Positions 25,652 to 33,114 of a stretch of 36,451 bases of DNA are shown here, one piece after another (within the stretch, counting starts at the first letter, position 1; every line of letters begins with the position of its first letter). The notes under the pieces are model-generated. The model was not told the DNA's origin, searched no databases, and saw only the letters and a list, made by a program, of their open reading frames with translations. The position numbers and the translations under genes were made by a program. Location: positions 1-36,451 of IMG/VR virus record IMGVR_UViG_3300017776_000060; one strand, written 5' to 3'. The stretch is from a virus.

Positions 25652-26136
25652 GTATTCTACAAAACATATTAGATAAAGTTGGTGGTCAAGTCAATGAAGA
25701 ATTCTTTCGTCAACAACTAATACAAGAACTTGGATCAACAAACTTTGATGATGATGCTGCGGATACAGGTGGATTTGCTCCTGGCCAACTATATTTTTTT
25801 ACATACCAAGCACAAACAAAACAACCATATTATGACATGTATCCACTATCATATGTGATTGAATATCAAACAGGTGGGTTTCTTGGTTGCAATCTTCACT
25901 ACCTTCGTTTGACTCAAAGAGAAGAACTTGCGATGAGCTTACTAAATAACTCTGCTCAGGGTGCGATTGCTGTGCCTCGTCGAACTCTACATAAATATGT
26001 TTATGCTGGTGTCAGAGGTCAACCATATCGAATTCCAGAATCTGAATGGACAGACGTGGCTCAATTGCCAACTGAAAAATTTGTCGATATGAGAGGGATT
26101 AGTGTCCCACGAAGTAGAATTTACAACACAAACTAA
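25648..26136 (+). CDS. Conserved T4-like phage protein of unknown function (162 aa)
   Basis: The centre of the protein, GQLYFFTYQAQTKQPYYDMY followed by PLSYVIEYQTGGFLGCNLHY and LRLTQREELAMSLLN, is a pattern I recall from many large myophages ('PYYD.YPL...GFLG.N.HYL'), where it is annotated only as hypothetical. It has no cofactor or nuclease motif that I can name. It overlaps gp4 by 4 bases and gp48 by 1 base, so it is translated with head-completion and baseplate genes. A role in assembly is inferred from position alone. Confidence 0.7.
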   Translation: MSILQNILDKVGGQVNEEFFRQQLIQELGSTNFDDDAADTGGFAPGQLYFFTYQAQTKQPYYDMYPLSYVIEYQTGGFLGCNLHYLRLTQREELAMSLLNNSAQGAIAVPRRTLHKYVYAGVRGQPYRIPESEWTDVAQLPTEKFVDMRGISVPRSRIYNTN

Positions 26137-27650
26137 TGGCAGATCCAATAGAAAGTAAACAATATACAATAGAGACAAATTCCTCTGATGGAACTTTTGG
26201 TGCATTATTAAAGTCTAAAAGCAATTATACATTTCAATATAAAGATGGTGAATTAGTTGGTGCTATTAGAACAGATGATGGAGTCAGAGGCGCTAAAATT
26301 AAAAAACAGGTTAATCCAGATAGTAAAGAATGGAAACAATTACTAGAGAGCACTTCTTATTTTGATAGTGATGGGGATGAAATTAAAAAGAATGCTGCAA
26401 CACAATCTTATAATGAAGCGATTCATAAGGGAGAAATTGATAATTATATAGATGATATAAATGATCCAGTTGGAGGAAATAAAATAGTTTCTGATGAAAA
26501 ATTAGGCAGACATTATAGAGAGGAGACTAATTCACTAACAAATGAAGAATTAATAAATGAAGCAGAAAAGGAATCTTTAAAACCAGAAAATATCAAAGGT
26601 CAAAATATAAAAGACAAATATGATAAAAGGAAAAAGGGATATAAAACCAAAACCGTATATCGATATCCTTTAGATATATCAATTAGACAAGATCATTTAG
26701 AAATATCTAGATATAACTATCAAAGATCGTCAGTTCAAGGTAGTAGACCATCTAGATTAGTAGAGACTCGAACAAAAGATGACTTTGTTTGGGATAAAAA
26801 CACAATGGGTGGAAATGCAAATAAAAGAAAAGATGCGAAGAGAGAATATCTTAAAAAACCAAGTACGACCACATATACAGAAAAAAAGGGTGATAGTATG
26901 AAGGGAAGCACATATTTTGGTACTGTTTTTCTACCAATGCCAAAGGTAGTTGATACAAATGGTGCAGAGTGGGGAAAAAGTGAATTAAATATACTTGGTT
27001 TAGCAGCTGCTTCTCTTGGAGAAGGTTTAGGTCAACTTGGTTTAGATGCAGAATCACAAGCTGAGTTAGAAAATGCTAAATCAATAATAGGAGCTGGAGA
27101 TAAAACCAGTAAAATGAAAGACATTGGTGGTGCATTTGCATCTCAATTCTATTCTGGAGCTGTTGCAAGAGCAACTGGTCAAAATGTAACCACTGACCAA
27201 CTTCTTGCTCGAGCAAGTGGTAGAGTTTTAAACCCAAATGCAGAAATGTTATTTGGTGGGCCAGTTTTAAGAGATTTTAGTTTTGATTTTACGATGATCG
27301 CAAGAAGTAGAGACGAGGGAAAGCAAATCAGAAGAATTATTCGATTTTTTAAAGAAGGAATGGCACCAAAATTTAATAATTCAACTTTTTTAACAACACC
27401 TGATATTTTTATTCTTAAATACAAAAGAGGTGAAGGACATGACTCTGATACAATAAATACTGTGAATAGATTCAGTCCAGGCGGACTTGCATTAAAAACA
27501 ATTGCAGTTGATTATGCTCCAAATGGTTATTGGTCTGCATATCAAGATTCTCAACCAATCGCACTTAAAATGAGTTTAAACTTTGCAGAATTGAGACCAA
27601 TATATCAAGATGATCACTTTGATACTCCAGAAGACAGTGTAGGATACTAA
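26136..27650 (+). CDS. 48: Baseplate tail-tube cap, gp48-like
   Basis: The C-terminal ~130 residues read LFGGPVLRDFSFDFTMIARS, DEGKQIRRIIRFFKEGMAPK, then DIFILKYKRGEGHDSDT and NGYWSAYQDSQPIALKMSLN, matching the conserved domain of T4 gp48 and its relatives that cap the baseplate for tube growth. The protein is longer than T4 gp48 (504 versus 364) because of a Lys/Asp-rich N-terminal ~270 residues of low complexity. A small helical part (GLGQLGLDAESQAELENAKS) precedes the cap domain. It begins with a TAATG overlap and is followed 1 base later by gp53. Confidence 0.72.
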   Translation: MADPIESKQYTIETNSSDGTFGALLKSKSNYTFQYKDGELVGAIRTDDGVRGAKIKKQVNPDSKEWKQLLESTSYFDSDGDEIKKNAATQSYNEAIHKGEIDNYIDDINDPVGGNKIVSDEKLGRHYREETNSLTNEELINEAEKESLKPENIKGQNIKDKYDKRKKGYKTKTVYRYPLDISIRQDHLEISRYNYQRSSVQGSRPSRLVETRTKDDFVWDKNTMGGNANKRKDAKREYLKKPSTTTYTEKKGDSMKGSTYFGTVFLPMPKVVDTNGAEWGKSELNILGLAAASLGEGLGQLGLDAESQAELENAKSIIGAGDKTSKMKDIGGAFASQFYSGAVARATGQNVTTDQLLARASGRVLNPNAEMLFGGPVLRDFSFDFTMIARSRDEGKQIRRIIRFFKEGMAPKFNNSTFLTTPDIFILKYKRGEGHDSDTINTVNRFSPGGLALKTIAVDYAPNGYWSAYQDSQPIALKMSLNFAELRPIYQDDHFDTPEDSVGY

Positions 27651-27651
27651 A

Positions 27652-28326
27652 ATGACATACTCAGGATCTCCAAATTCTTATTTCAGACAATTACCAGATT
27701 TAGATTATCCATCTTTAAAGAATGATCGAACATCTGCCTATGATTACGAAGTTGTTAAAAATATCTTCAAAAGAGCTGTGATGAGAGAAGATATTATGAA
27801 TGATGTGGTCAATTTTACAAAATATTCAGTTCAAGATGATGAAAGACCTGATCAAATTGCATATGATTTTTATAATGATGCTGGTTTAGATTGGGTAATA
27901 TTAACTACAAATAATATCATTCATGTAAGAGATGAATGGCCTATGGGAAACCAAGATTTTCTGACATATTTGAATGCAAAATACACGGCAGAGGAATTGT
28001 CAAATATTCATCATTATGAAACAAAAGAAATTACAGACTCAAGAGCAAGAGTGATACAAAGAAAGGGACTTTATGTTCAATCAGATCATTCAATCACATA
28101 TGTAGATAATGGTGTCACAAAAACTGCATCAGAAATTACACAAGTTACTTTTCTTGAAAATGAAACAAACTTAAATGATGATAAAAGAGAAATTAATATT
28201 TTAAGACCAGAATTACTTGATATGCTTCTTACAGATGTTAGTGATATTATGACATATCAAAAATCTAATCAATATATTAGTGATAGATTGAAGAAAACAG
28301 AGAATCCAAGAATAATTTCGCCATAA
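27652..28326 (+). CDS. 53: Baseplate wedge subunit gp53
   Basis: The 224-residue product (T4 gp53 is 196) contains YSVQDDERPDQIAYDFYNDA followed by GLDWVILTTNNI, the gp53 family core 'RPE.lA...Yg...lyWvi...N'. It ends REINILRPELLDMLLTDVSD, like the helical end of T4 gp53 where wedges contact the hub. gp53 joins six wedges around the hub. It is the last gene of the plus-strand block and ends five bases before the double terminator. Confidence 0.85.
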   Translation: MTYSGSPNSYFRQLPDLDYPSLKNDRTSAYDYEVVKNIFKRAVMREDIMNDVVNFTKYSVQDDERPDQIAYDFYNDAGLDWVILTTNNIIHVRDEWPMGNQDFLTYLNAKYTAEELSNIHHYETKEITDSRARVIQRKGLYVQSDHSITYVDNGVTKTASEITQVTFLENETNLNDDKREINILRPELLDMLLTDVSDIMTYQKSNQYISDRLKKTENPRIISP

Positions 28327-28354
28327 AAAAAAGAGGTCGTTTTGAGCGACCTCT
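28325..28354 (-). terminator. Rho-independent terminator of gp32
   Basis: On the minus strand an 8-bp perfect stem (AGAGGTCG/CGACCTCT, arms at 28347-28354 and 28332-28339) is followed directly by a run of eight T. It lies 38 bases after the gp32 stop and just after the gp53 stop of the opposing operon. Confidence 0.85.
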
Positions 28355-28367
28355 GACGTAAAAATGG

Positions 28368-28386
28368 CCCCGAATTTTTTTCGGGG
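28368..28386. terminator. Second hairpin, probable bidirectional terminator
   Basis: A 7-bp stem (CCCCGAA/TTCGGGG, 5-base T loop on the plus strand). On the plus strand it is followed by TATTTTCTAATTTT, which suits gp53 transcripts; on the minus strand it is followed by CCATTTTT and would give gp32 a first, weaker stop. Confidence 0.7.
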
Positions 28387-28392
28387 TATTTT

Positions 28393-29307
28393 CTAATTTT
28401 CAGCTAGTTTTGCAAAATAGCTAAGTGCATCTTCTTCATCCTCATCTGTATTGACAGAGGATGGTGTTGTGTCAACAACTGCACGACCTTTACCTTCACT
28501 TAGATCTTCAAGTTCACCACGAGTAGTTTCTTCATCAGCAACTTCTGGATCTTGTCTCTTAGGTGCAACAGTTAGACCAAGAACATAGTTAAGTCTCTTC
28601 TTGAGATCTTCATATGACTTGAACTGATCTGGAGCAACAAGTTCTGCAAGAGAGTGTTCATTCTTCCAGATAGTTTCCATTGCATCATCATCATCAAGAA
28701 GTGGAGCAGGAGCAGCAAACTCTGATGAGTCATAGTTCCAGTATCCAGCAACTTTTTTGATTTTAATCTTAAAGTTTGCACCCGCCCAGAAATCAAATGG
28801 ATTGATGGGAGTTTCATCTTCAAACTCAGGTTGCATCGCAGCAGTTAACTTATCAAAGATTTTCTTTCCAAATCTGAATAAGAATACTTTACCTTCATTC
28901 GATGGGTTTGAAGGATCTTTAACAACATATACGTTACTGTAATAAGATAACTTACGTTTCTGTTTTCTTGCGACTTCTTTATCTGAATCAACACCTGAGT
29001 TCCAGAGTTGTGAGTTGTGCTCAGAGACTGGATCTTTTTGACCAAGTGTTGTTAGTGAATTCTCTATGTACCAACCACCAGATGCTTGGAATGCATGTGT
29101 GTAGAGTTTTGCCCAAGGCAAATCTTCTCCGTCTGGTGCAGGGAGAAATCTGATTACTGCGTAACCGTTACCTGCTTTATCAACTTCTGGTTTCCATAAA
29201 CGATCATCTACACCATTTGAACCTTTGTTCATTTTTTCCACCTGACTAACAAGTTTTGCAGTCAGAGAACCAAGTGAGGATTGTTTTTTTAGATTAGAAA
29301 AAGACAT
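28393..29307 (-). CDS. 32: Single-stranded DNA-binding protein gp32
   Basis: The 304-residue protein (T4 gp32 is 301) shows the family landmarks: YAVIRFLPAP near residue 50, GGWYIENSLTTLG, LSYYSNVYVVKDPSNPSNEG followed by KVFLFRFGKKIFDKL, and AGYWNYDSS. The acidic tail (TDEDEEDALSYF) is the usual partner-binding C-terminus. It coats single-stranded DNA and recruits gp59, encoded two genes upstream. No Cys occurs anywhere in the protein, so the T4 zinc site (His and three Cys) is missing. It is set off from its neighbours by an unusual structured leader and promoter upstream and a strong terminator downstream. Confidence 0.92.
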   Translation of the reverse strand: MSFSNLKKQSSLGSLTAKLVSQVEKMNKGSNGVDDRLWKPEVDKAGNGYAVIRFLPAPDGEDLPWAKLYTHAFQASGGWYIENSLTTLGQKDPVSEHNSQLWNSGVDSDKEVARKQKRKLSYYSNVYVVKDPSNPSNEGKVFLFRFGKKIFDKLTAAMQPEFEDETPINPFDFWAGANFKIKIKKVAGYWNYDSSEFAAPAPLLDDDDAMETIWKNEHSLAELVAPDQFKSYEDLKKRLNYVLGLTVAPKRQDPEVADEETTRGELEDLSEGKGRAVVDTTPSSVNTDEDEEDALSYFAKLAEN

Positions 29308-29573
29308 TAGATTTTATTAGATTTATTTTTAATTGTGTTAGGGGAGACCATCTGCCCGACTCTTTCGAGTTGCATCTTAGGTCAAGAAAAGGGGGAGGTT
29401 GGATTCCTGTGTACCAACAAAGAATGGGCATTACTACAGAGTAAATACATCCTTGCCTGAGACCCGACTGGTAAGTCGATTCACCTCTCGGTGCAGCACC
29501 ACCTGTGTCTCATCACCTTAACCAGCGATTGCCAGTAAGTTTATTCAGTCACTCCCTATGTTGCGTCCAACAT
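29308..29573 (-). ncRNA. Long structured 5' leader or small RNA upstream of gp32
   Basis: There is no reading frame here, yet the minus strand holds many perfect helices. These are: ATGTTG/CAACAT with a 4-base loop at the 5' end (29558-29573); a closing stem TGAGAC/GTCTCA (29507-29512 with 29458-29463) around CACC-GAGA-GGTG (29482-29493) and CGACT-TACC-AGTCG (29465-29478); and GACC/GGTC (29380-29383 with 29346-29349) around ACTC-GAAA-GAGT (29359-29370). Two loops are GNRA. A sigma70-like promoter ends just upstream. I read it as a cis-regulatory RNA for gp32 or a separate small RNA. I do not recognise the class. Confidence 0.65.
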
Positions 29574-29577
29574 TATT

Positions 29578-29606
29578 AATATAACACACTACTATTTAGT
29601 TGTCAA
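29578..29606 (-). promoter_or_regulatory. Sigma70-type promoter with an embedded late-promoter motif
   Basis: On the minus strand TTGACA (29606-29601), a 17-base spacer, then TATATT (29583-29578). The spacer contains ACTAAATA (29600-29593), a T4-late-like box. Transcription would begin near 29571, at the first hairpin of the gp32 leader. The -35 box overlaps the last codons of the DUF1825-like gene. Confidence 0.75.
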
Positions 29607-29946
29607 GCGTCTCTTTTAACTTACGAATTGTACCCTTCATATTCTCAAACATCTGTTCTACAGTTGTGCCTCTTGTCATACCCATCTTCCTTAAAGACTC
29701 TCTCATATTCTCTGCAACCATCAAGGCATCCTCATCTCCTGAGAGTTTGCATCTAACATACATCAACTGTTGTTTCTCTAATAATTCTTCAACCAAATCG
29801 AGTTGTTCACGTTCTTCCTCCTCATCTTCATAGCCAAGACCAGCAGAAAATGCAGACTCTAATATACCATCGGTAATAATATCTTGAAGATTTTTAATAT
29901 CTTCTAGACTTTCTCTGACCATTTCAGAATCAAAAAAATCGTTCAT
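29596..29946 (-). CDS. DUF1825-like cyanobacterial family protein
   Basis: The 116-residue protein starts MNDFFDSEMVRESLEDIKNL and continues QQLMYVRCKLSGDEDALMVA, then RKMGMTRGTTVEQMFENMKG. This follows the order of the cyanobacterial DUF1825 family as I remember it: FFDSE.V near the start, a central 'R......S.D..A.M' helix, and 'MFE.M..T...MK..L' at the end. An acidic insert (EDEEEEREQ) replaces part of the usual linker. The family's function is not known to me. It overlaps gp59 by 4 bases, so it is co-translated with replication genes, and it was probably taken from a host. Confidence 0.65.
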   Translation of the reverse strand: MNDFFDSEMVRESLEDIKNLQDIITDGILESAFSAGLGYEDEEEEREQLDLVEELLEKQQLMYVRCKLSGDEDALMVAENMRESLRKMGMTRGTTVEQMFENMKGTIRKLKETLDN

Positions 29947-30542
29947 TTAACAACTATCTCCTTGAGGGTTTGTTTATATTTTTTAAGGTTAATATTATTT
30001 AACAAGAATGGTTTGTACTTGTCAAGCTTTAGACTAACGGTTTTCCACACAAAATCATCAAGTTTTGAATCAAAATCTTTTTTATATCCCAACAACCCTT
30101 CAAGTATCACCAACGTTTCGACTGTGATATTCTTCTTTAGATGTTCCTTTATAATTATTGGATGCCTTCCATTCATACATTCAAATAAAGAATTGAATTC
30201 GTTATCATCACAAAGGTTTGTCATCTCCTGTTTAAAAAGATAGTTCATACTCTGTATCTTTTTAAGCCAGTCGTTATATTTATTCTCACCAGTTTCTATA
30301 ATCTCTCCAATCCACATCTTCTGTGGATCATCGCACTGTGAGAAAATTGCAGTAAAGTAATCTACAATATCTTCGTCTTTCTTCTGACGAGACATCTTTT
30401 CAAAAAAATATTTGTCCTTTCTCTTATTAAATGATGTGGTGGTTGCATTTGTTTTGCCACCATATTTAAAATAATCAAAGTTATTCTTCGTAAAATGGTT
30501 CTTGAATGCTAAGTATGTTCTGTAGCAATCAAAACCAGTCAT
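29943..30542 (-). CDS. 59: gp59-like loader of the replicative helicase
   Basis: The 199-residue product (T4 gp59 is 217) carries RKDKYFFEKMSRQKK and PQKMWIGEIIETGENKYNDW followed by LKKIQSMNYLFKQEMTN, aligning with T4 gp59 'RRDKYFFQKLSEK' and 'DAWIGDIS'. gp59 loads gp41 helicase on gp32-coated forks. I chose the ATG at 30542, which overlaps the gp33 stop (TTATGA), over the in-frame ATG at 30599, because the protein then begins MTGFDCYRTYLAFKNHF, in line with the T4 N-terminus. Confidence 0.82.
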   Translation of the reverse strand: MTGFDCYRTYLAFKNHFTKNNFDYFKYGGKTNATTTSFNKRKDKYFFEKMSRQKKDEDIVDYFTAIFSQCDDPQKMWIGEIIETGENKYNDWLKKIQSMNYLFKQEMTNLCDDNEFNSLFECMNGRHPIIIKEHLKKNITVETLVILEGLLGYKKDFDSKLDDFVWKTVSLKLDKYKPFLLNNINLKKYKQTLKEIVVK

Positions 30543-30790
30543 AAGGGCAGTTTTGCTCTTGAGGTACGTTTTAGATAGTTCAATTCTGTTGCTTCCCATT
30601 TCAATTTTTCCTTAAGAGGTTTTGAAATGAGTTTGGGTACGGATTCAACGTCAATGGCATTTTTTTCACAATAAGCTACTATAGCATCAATATAACCTAA
30701 ATTGTCATCTTTGACAATAGATTCTATGTCCTGTGCAAACTGTGCTGAACAGAGAAACTTTTCTTTAAGTGCTTTGTCAATGCTGCTCAT
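30539..30790 (-). CDS. 33: Late promoter coactivator gp33
   Basis: From ATG 30790 the protein has 83 residues: MSSIDKALKEKFLCSAQFAQ, GYIDAIVAYCEKNAIDVESV, then PKLISKPLKEKLKWEATELN and YLKRTSRAKLPL. This is the small cyanophage gp33 pattern as I recall it; T4 gp33 is 112 residues. gp33 bridges RNA polymerase beta flap and the sliding clamp so that the late sigma factor gp55 can work on TATAAATA-type promoters, which occur throughout this window. An upstream in-frame ATG (30826) would run 50 bases into the nuclease gene and is less likely. Confidence 0.75.
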   Translation of the reverse strand: MSSIDKALKEKFLCSAQFAQDIESIVKDDNLGYIDAIVAYCEKNAIDVESVPKLISKPLKEKLKWEATELNYLKRTSRAKLPL

Positions 30791-31457
30791 TAGCCACCAT
30801 TCGGTTTTTGATAAATTCTTTAACATATTTCACCAATAATTTAATGTAATCACCTTTGTTTCTTTTATCATAAACTTTAATCTCACCATTCGGTGTGACC
30901 ATGATTGTGATAAGTTTTTGGATAGGAATTCCAGTCAGTTCATAATACATACAGGCATATGCAACCTCTTGAACAAAGTATTGTTCAATCCATTTTTCTG
31001 GTTTAATTTTTTTCGAGGTCTTAAAATCAATAACAGCAAGTTCGCCTTCGTATTCAGCGATACAATCGACTCTTCCTGCCAGACCAAGATATTCAGAATA
31101 AAGTGTGCGTTCTATTGCGTGTATCTTTCCAATCTTATCAAGACTTGACTTCGCACTGTGAAACATGAACTGAGTCAGTGGTTGGTAATCATCCCAAACT
31201 AACTCTTTATTTTCAAGATAGGCCTGTGCAGCCTCATGAAAGTCTGTACCACGGCGAGTTGCCTCTTTTGTGACACGATCTGCTTCTTCATTCCCGACTC
31301 TCTGTCTCCATTTACGAAACACCTCTCGATTATAAAAACTAGTTACTGAGGTGATAGAAGGAACCCAATCTTCATTAGGTAACTTATATAGGCGGAGTCC
31401 ATCAGTCTGTTTTGCCTCAAGTTCTAGTTCACCTAAGTGATTTTCAATTACGAACAT
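30777..31457 (-). CDS. PD-(D/E)XK exonuclease
   Basis: The 226-residue protein has RRGTDFHEAAQAYLEN (His74), then LGLAGRVDCIAEYEGELAVI followed by DFKTSKK. Asp131 and the Asp144-x-Lys146 pair form the PD-(D/E)XK metal centre, and YFVQEVAYACMYYE is the usual following helix with its Gln. The order fits the RecB/Cas4/MGME1-type exonucleases present in T4-like cyanophages. A role in recombination or DNA end processing is likely. Its ATG overlaps the phoH stop (TAATG), and its end overlaps gp33 by 14 bases. Confidence 0.82.
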   Translation of the reverse strand: MFVIENHLGELELEAKQTDGLRLYKLPNEDWVPSITSVTSFYNREVFRKWRQRVGNEEADRVTKEATRRGTDFHEAAQAYLENKELVWDDYQPLTQFMFHSAKSSLDKIGKIHAIERTLYSEYLGLAGRVDCIAEYEGELAVIDFKTSKKIKPEKWIEQYFVQEVAYACMYYELTGIPIQKLITIMVTPNGEIKVYDKRNKGDYIKLLVKYVKEFIKNRMVANEQH

Positions 31458-32206
31458 TACATACCCATAGCCATTTTTTTAATAAGATAATCTCTTACAA
31501 GTCCAGAACGAACAATATCATTGACATCAAATTCAATCATTGCAAATAGTTCAGGCATCTGTTCGATAATCTTCATGAAGTCAAGAATACCATTCTTCTC
31601 ATTAGTTTTTTGTAAGTCTGTTTGACTTGCATCACCGCAGAAAATAATCTTAGCATCCTCTCCTACTCTTGTTATTATACTATCTAATTCATGAAAATTC
31701 AAGTTCTGTGATTCATCAACTAACACAATTGCTTGATCGATTGTTGTTCCACGAATGAATGATGTACTCCAGAATTTAATTGTATCCTGTTGTTTTAAAT
31801 TACCATACAACATTTCAAAGTCTGCATCAGATGGCATCTGAAACATATACTTCACCATGTTTTTGTATGGTATCTGATACAAGAAAGACTTATCCTCATG
31901 ATCGCCAGGCAAAAATCCAATCTCTCTTGTAGAGACTAAAGATCTTACAATATAAAGTTGATTATAAGGTGTGTGTTGATCTAGAATATCTTTCAATGCA
32001 AGATATAATGCAACGAAAGTTTTACCTGTTCCAGCAGCACCATAAGTAAAAATGTTTTTACCCTCTTTGTAATTATCAAAGAGAATCTTTTGGTTGTCTG
32101 TGATAGGTTCGATCTTGTTTAGAAGATCAGCATTAATAGGTCTTTTTCTCTTCATCTGTTTAGCCGTCATTCCTACACCGATAGGAGAATCTTTTTTTCT
32201 TGCCAT
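31457..32206 (-). CDS. phoH: PhoH-like P-loop ATPase
   Basis: The 249-residue protein has a Walker A motif GAAGTGKT (residues 56-63), a Walker B AIVLVDESQNLNF near residue 160, and the sensor segment KIIFCGDASQTDL, as in the C-terminal ATPase domain of PhoH. An N-terminal KKDSPIGVGMTAKQMKRKRP is basic. PhoH-like proteins are near-universal in T4-like cyanophages; they are ATPases linked to phosphate starvation by name and to RNA or helicase activity by fold, but their phage role is unsettled. It lies between an 82-residue gene and the exonuclease, with one-base overlaps at both ends. Confidence 0.92.
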   Translation of the reverse strand: MARKKDSPIGVGMTAKQMKRKRPINADLLNKIEPITDNQKILFDNYKEGKNIFTYGAAGTGKTFVALYLALKDILDQHTPYNQLYIVRSLVSTREIGFLPGDHEDKSFLYQIPYKNMVKYMFQMPSDADFEMLYGNLKQQDTIKFWSTSFIRGTTIDQAIVLVDESQNLNFHELDSIITRVGEDAKIIFCGDASQTDLQKTNEKNGILDFMKIIEQMPELFAMIEFDVNDIVRSGLVRDYLIKKMAMGM

Positions 32207-32454
32207 TACTTGTTAATCTTTTTAACTGTTGAGCCAGGAGATTTAGATGCTTTATGAAGAACATCATTCCAGCCAGGATTACGAGTGATTAGTTTGTCTC
32301 TCCACTCACCAACCTCTCCAATTCCAGCACATCCTTCAGACCAATCTTTATCCCAATCTGGGTTATCTTTTCTCCATTCATCATACTTAATCATACTCAT
32401 GGATAATTGTTTTTTCTCACCAGTTTCTTTGTTAATAACAGGGTATGTAGGCAT
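32206..32454 (-). CDS. Conserved small phage protein (82 aa)
   Basis: The protein reads MPTYPVINKETGEKKQLSMS, KYDEWRKDNPDWDKDWSEGC and AGIGEVGEWRDKLITRNPGW. The opening recalls FmdB-like zinc-ribbon proteins ('MPTYEF..') but the paired Cys are missing. Similar proteins occur beside phoH in marine T4-like phages. Function unknown. A TCTAAATA motif (32476-32483) sits about 22 bases upstream, suggesting late transcription of this gene and phoH. Confidence 0.72.
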   Translation of the reverse strand: MPTYPVINKETGEKKQLSMSMIKYDEWRKDNPDWDKDWSEGCAGIGEVGEWRDKLITRNPGWNDVLHKASKSPGSTVKKINK

Positions 32455-32475
32455 AAGTTTTACGTTTTGTAATAT

Positions 32476-32483
32476 TATTTAGA
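32476..32483 (-). promoter_or_regulatory. Late promoter-like TCTAAATA before the 82-aa gene and phoH
   Basis: TCTAAATA on the minus strand, overlapping the thyX stop and about 22 bases before the next ATG. Confidence 0.55.
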
Positions 32484-33114
32484 CCCAATCAAGGGCTTCA
32501 GAAACGACAGGGAATTGTTCGATGAATACCTTTCGACATTCATTTGCGATATCCATATGTTCTTTTTGTGTTCCGTGTGATGATCTTAGATTAATATAAT
32601 GTATCCAAGAACGGCAAGAACCTGTCATATAGATTCTTGTTGGAGTGCATAATGGTAGAACCATTCGAGCACATTCTTTTGCAACTCCCTCCTCAATCAT
32701 TTGATTATACAATGATTGGCAAGAACTGAAAAGAGTTATCATCTGTGCTTCTAACTTCTGTTGAACAAAAGGATCTAAATCATCAATACTATTTTGACGA
32801 TTCTTTTTATCCTGCCTACGAAGTTGTGGTAATTCTATCTTTCCAAGTTCATTACTCTTTGCATATCTTTGAGAGAACTCTTGAAATGTAAAAGAACGAT
32901 GTCTTAGTATCTGTGCTGCGATTGCACGAGTAGTTTCTATCTCCAGAGTCATTGATGATTGTTCAAAGACAGACCAATGTTCATGTTGAATACAATATTT
33001 CAACAACCCAGAAAAATTATCATTCTCTTGGTTTGCTGGGTTTGATACTCTAGCGATGTACGCCATTGTTTTTTCTGCATCAGGTGTGACTGATACTACT
33101 TTAACTTTTTCCAT
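32479..33114 (-). CDS. thyX: Flavin-dependent thymidylate synthase ThyX
   Basis: The 211-residue protein contains the ThyX signature RHRX7S: Arg71-His72-Arg73 and Ser81 in RHRSFTFQEFSQRY. HEHWSVFEQ and the C-terminal SWIHYINLRSSHGTQKEHMD (substrate-binding Arg and His) agree. ThyX makes dTMP from dUMP using methylene-tetrahydrofolate, NADPH and FAD. It is common in cyanophages, whose hosts also use ThyX, and it supplies thymidine for phage DNA. It overlaps the gene upstream by 14 bases. Confidence 0.95.
   Translation of the reverse strand: MEKVKVVSVTPDAEKTMAYIARVSNPANQENDNFSGLLKYCIQHEHWSVFEQSSMTLEIETTRAIAAQILRHRSFTFQEFSQRYAKSNELGKIELPQLRRQDKKNRQNSIDDLDPFVQQKLEAQMITLFSSCQSLYNQMIEEGVAKECARMVLPLCTPTRIYMTGSCRSWIHYINLRSSHGTQKEHMDIANECRKVFIEQFPVVSEALDWV

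Noticed and set aside
29340-29420. Possible tRNA on the plus strand around GGTTGGATTCC
   Set aside because: Only three pairs form in the would-be T stem, and no matching D arm, anticodon arm or acceptor stem was found.
29440-29530. Hammerhead ribozyme core in the gp32 leader (GTGATGAG)
   Set aside because: The CTGATGA box has a mismatch and the required GAAA segment before stem III is missing.
30543-30599. Longer gp59 beginning at ATG 30599
   Set aside because: The extra 19 residues lie wholly inside gp33 in another frame; the ATG overlapping the gp33 stop fits the T4 N-terminus better.
32206-32454. FmdB-type zinc ribbon
   Set aside because: The MPTY opening matches, but the two CxxC pairs needed for zinc are absent.
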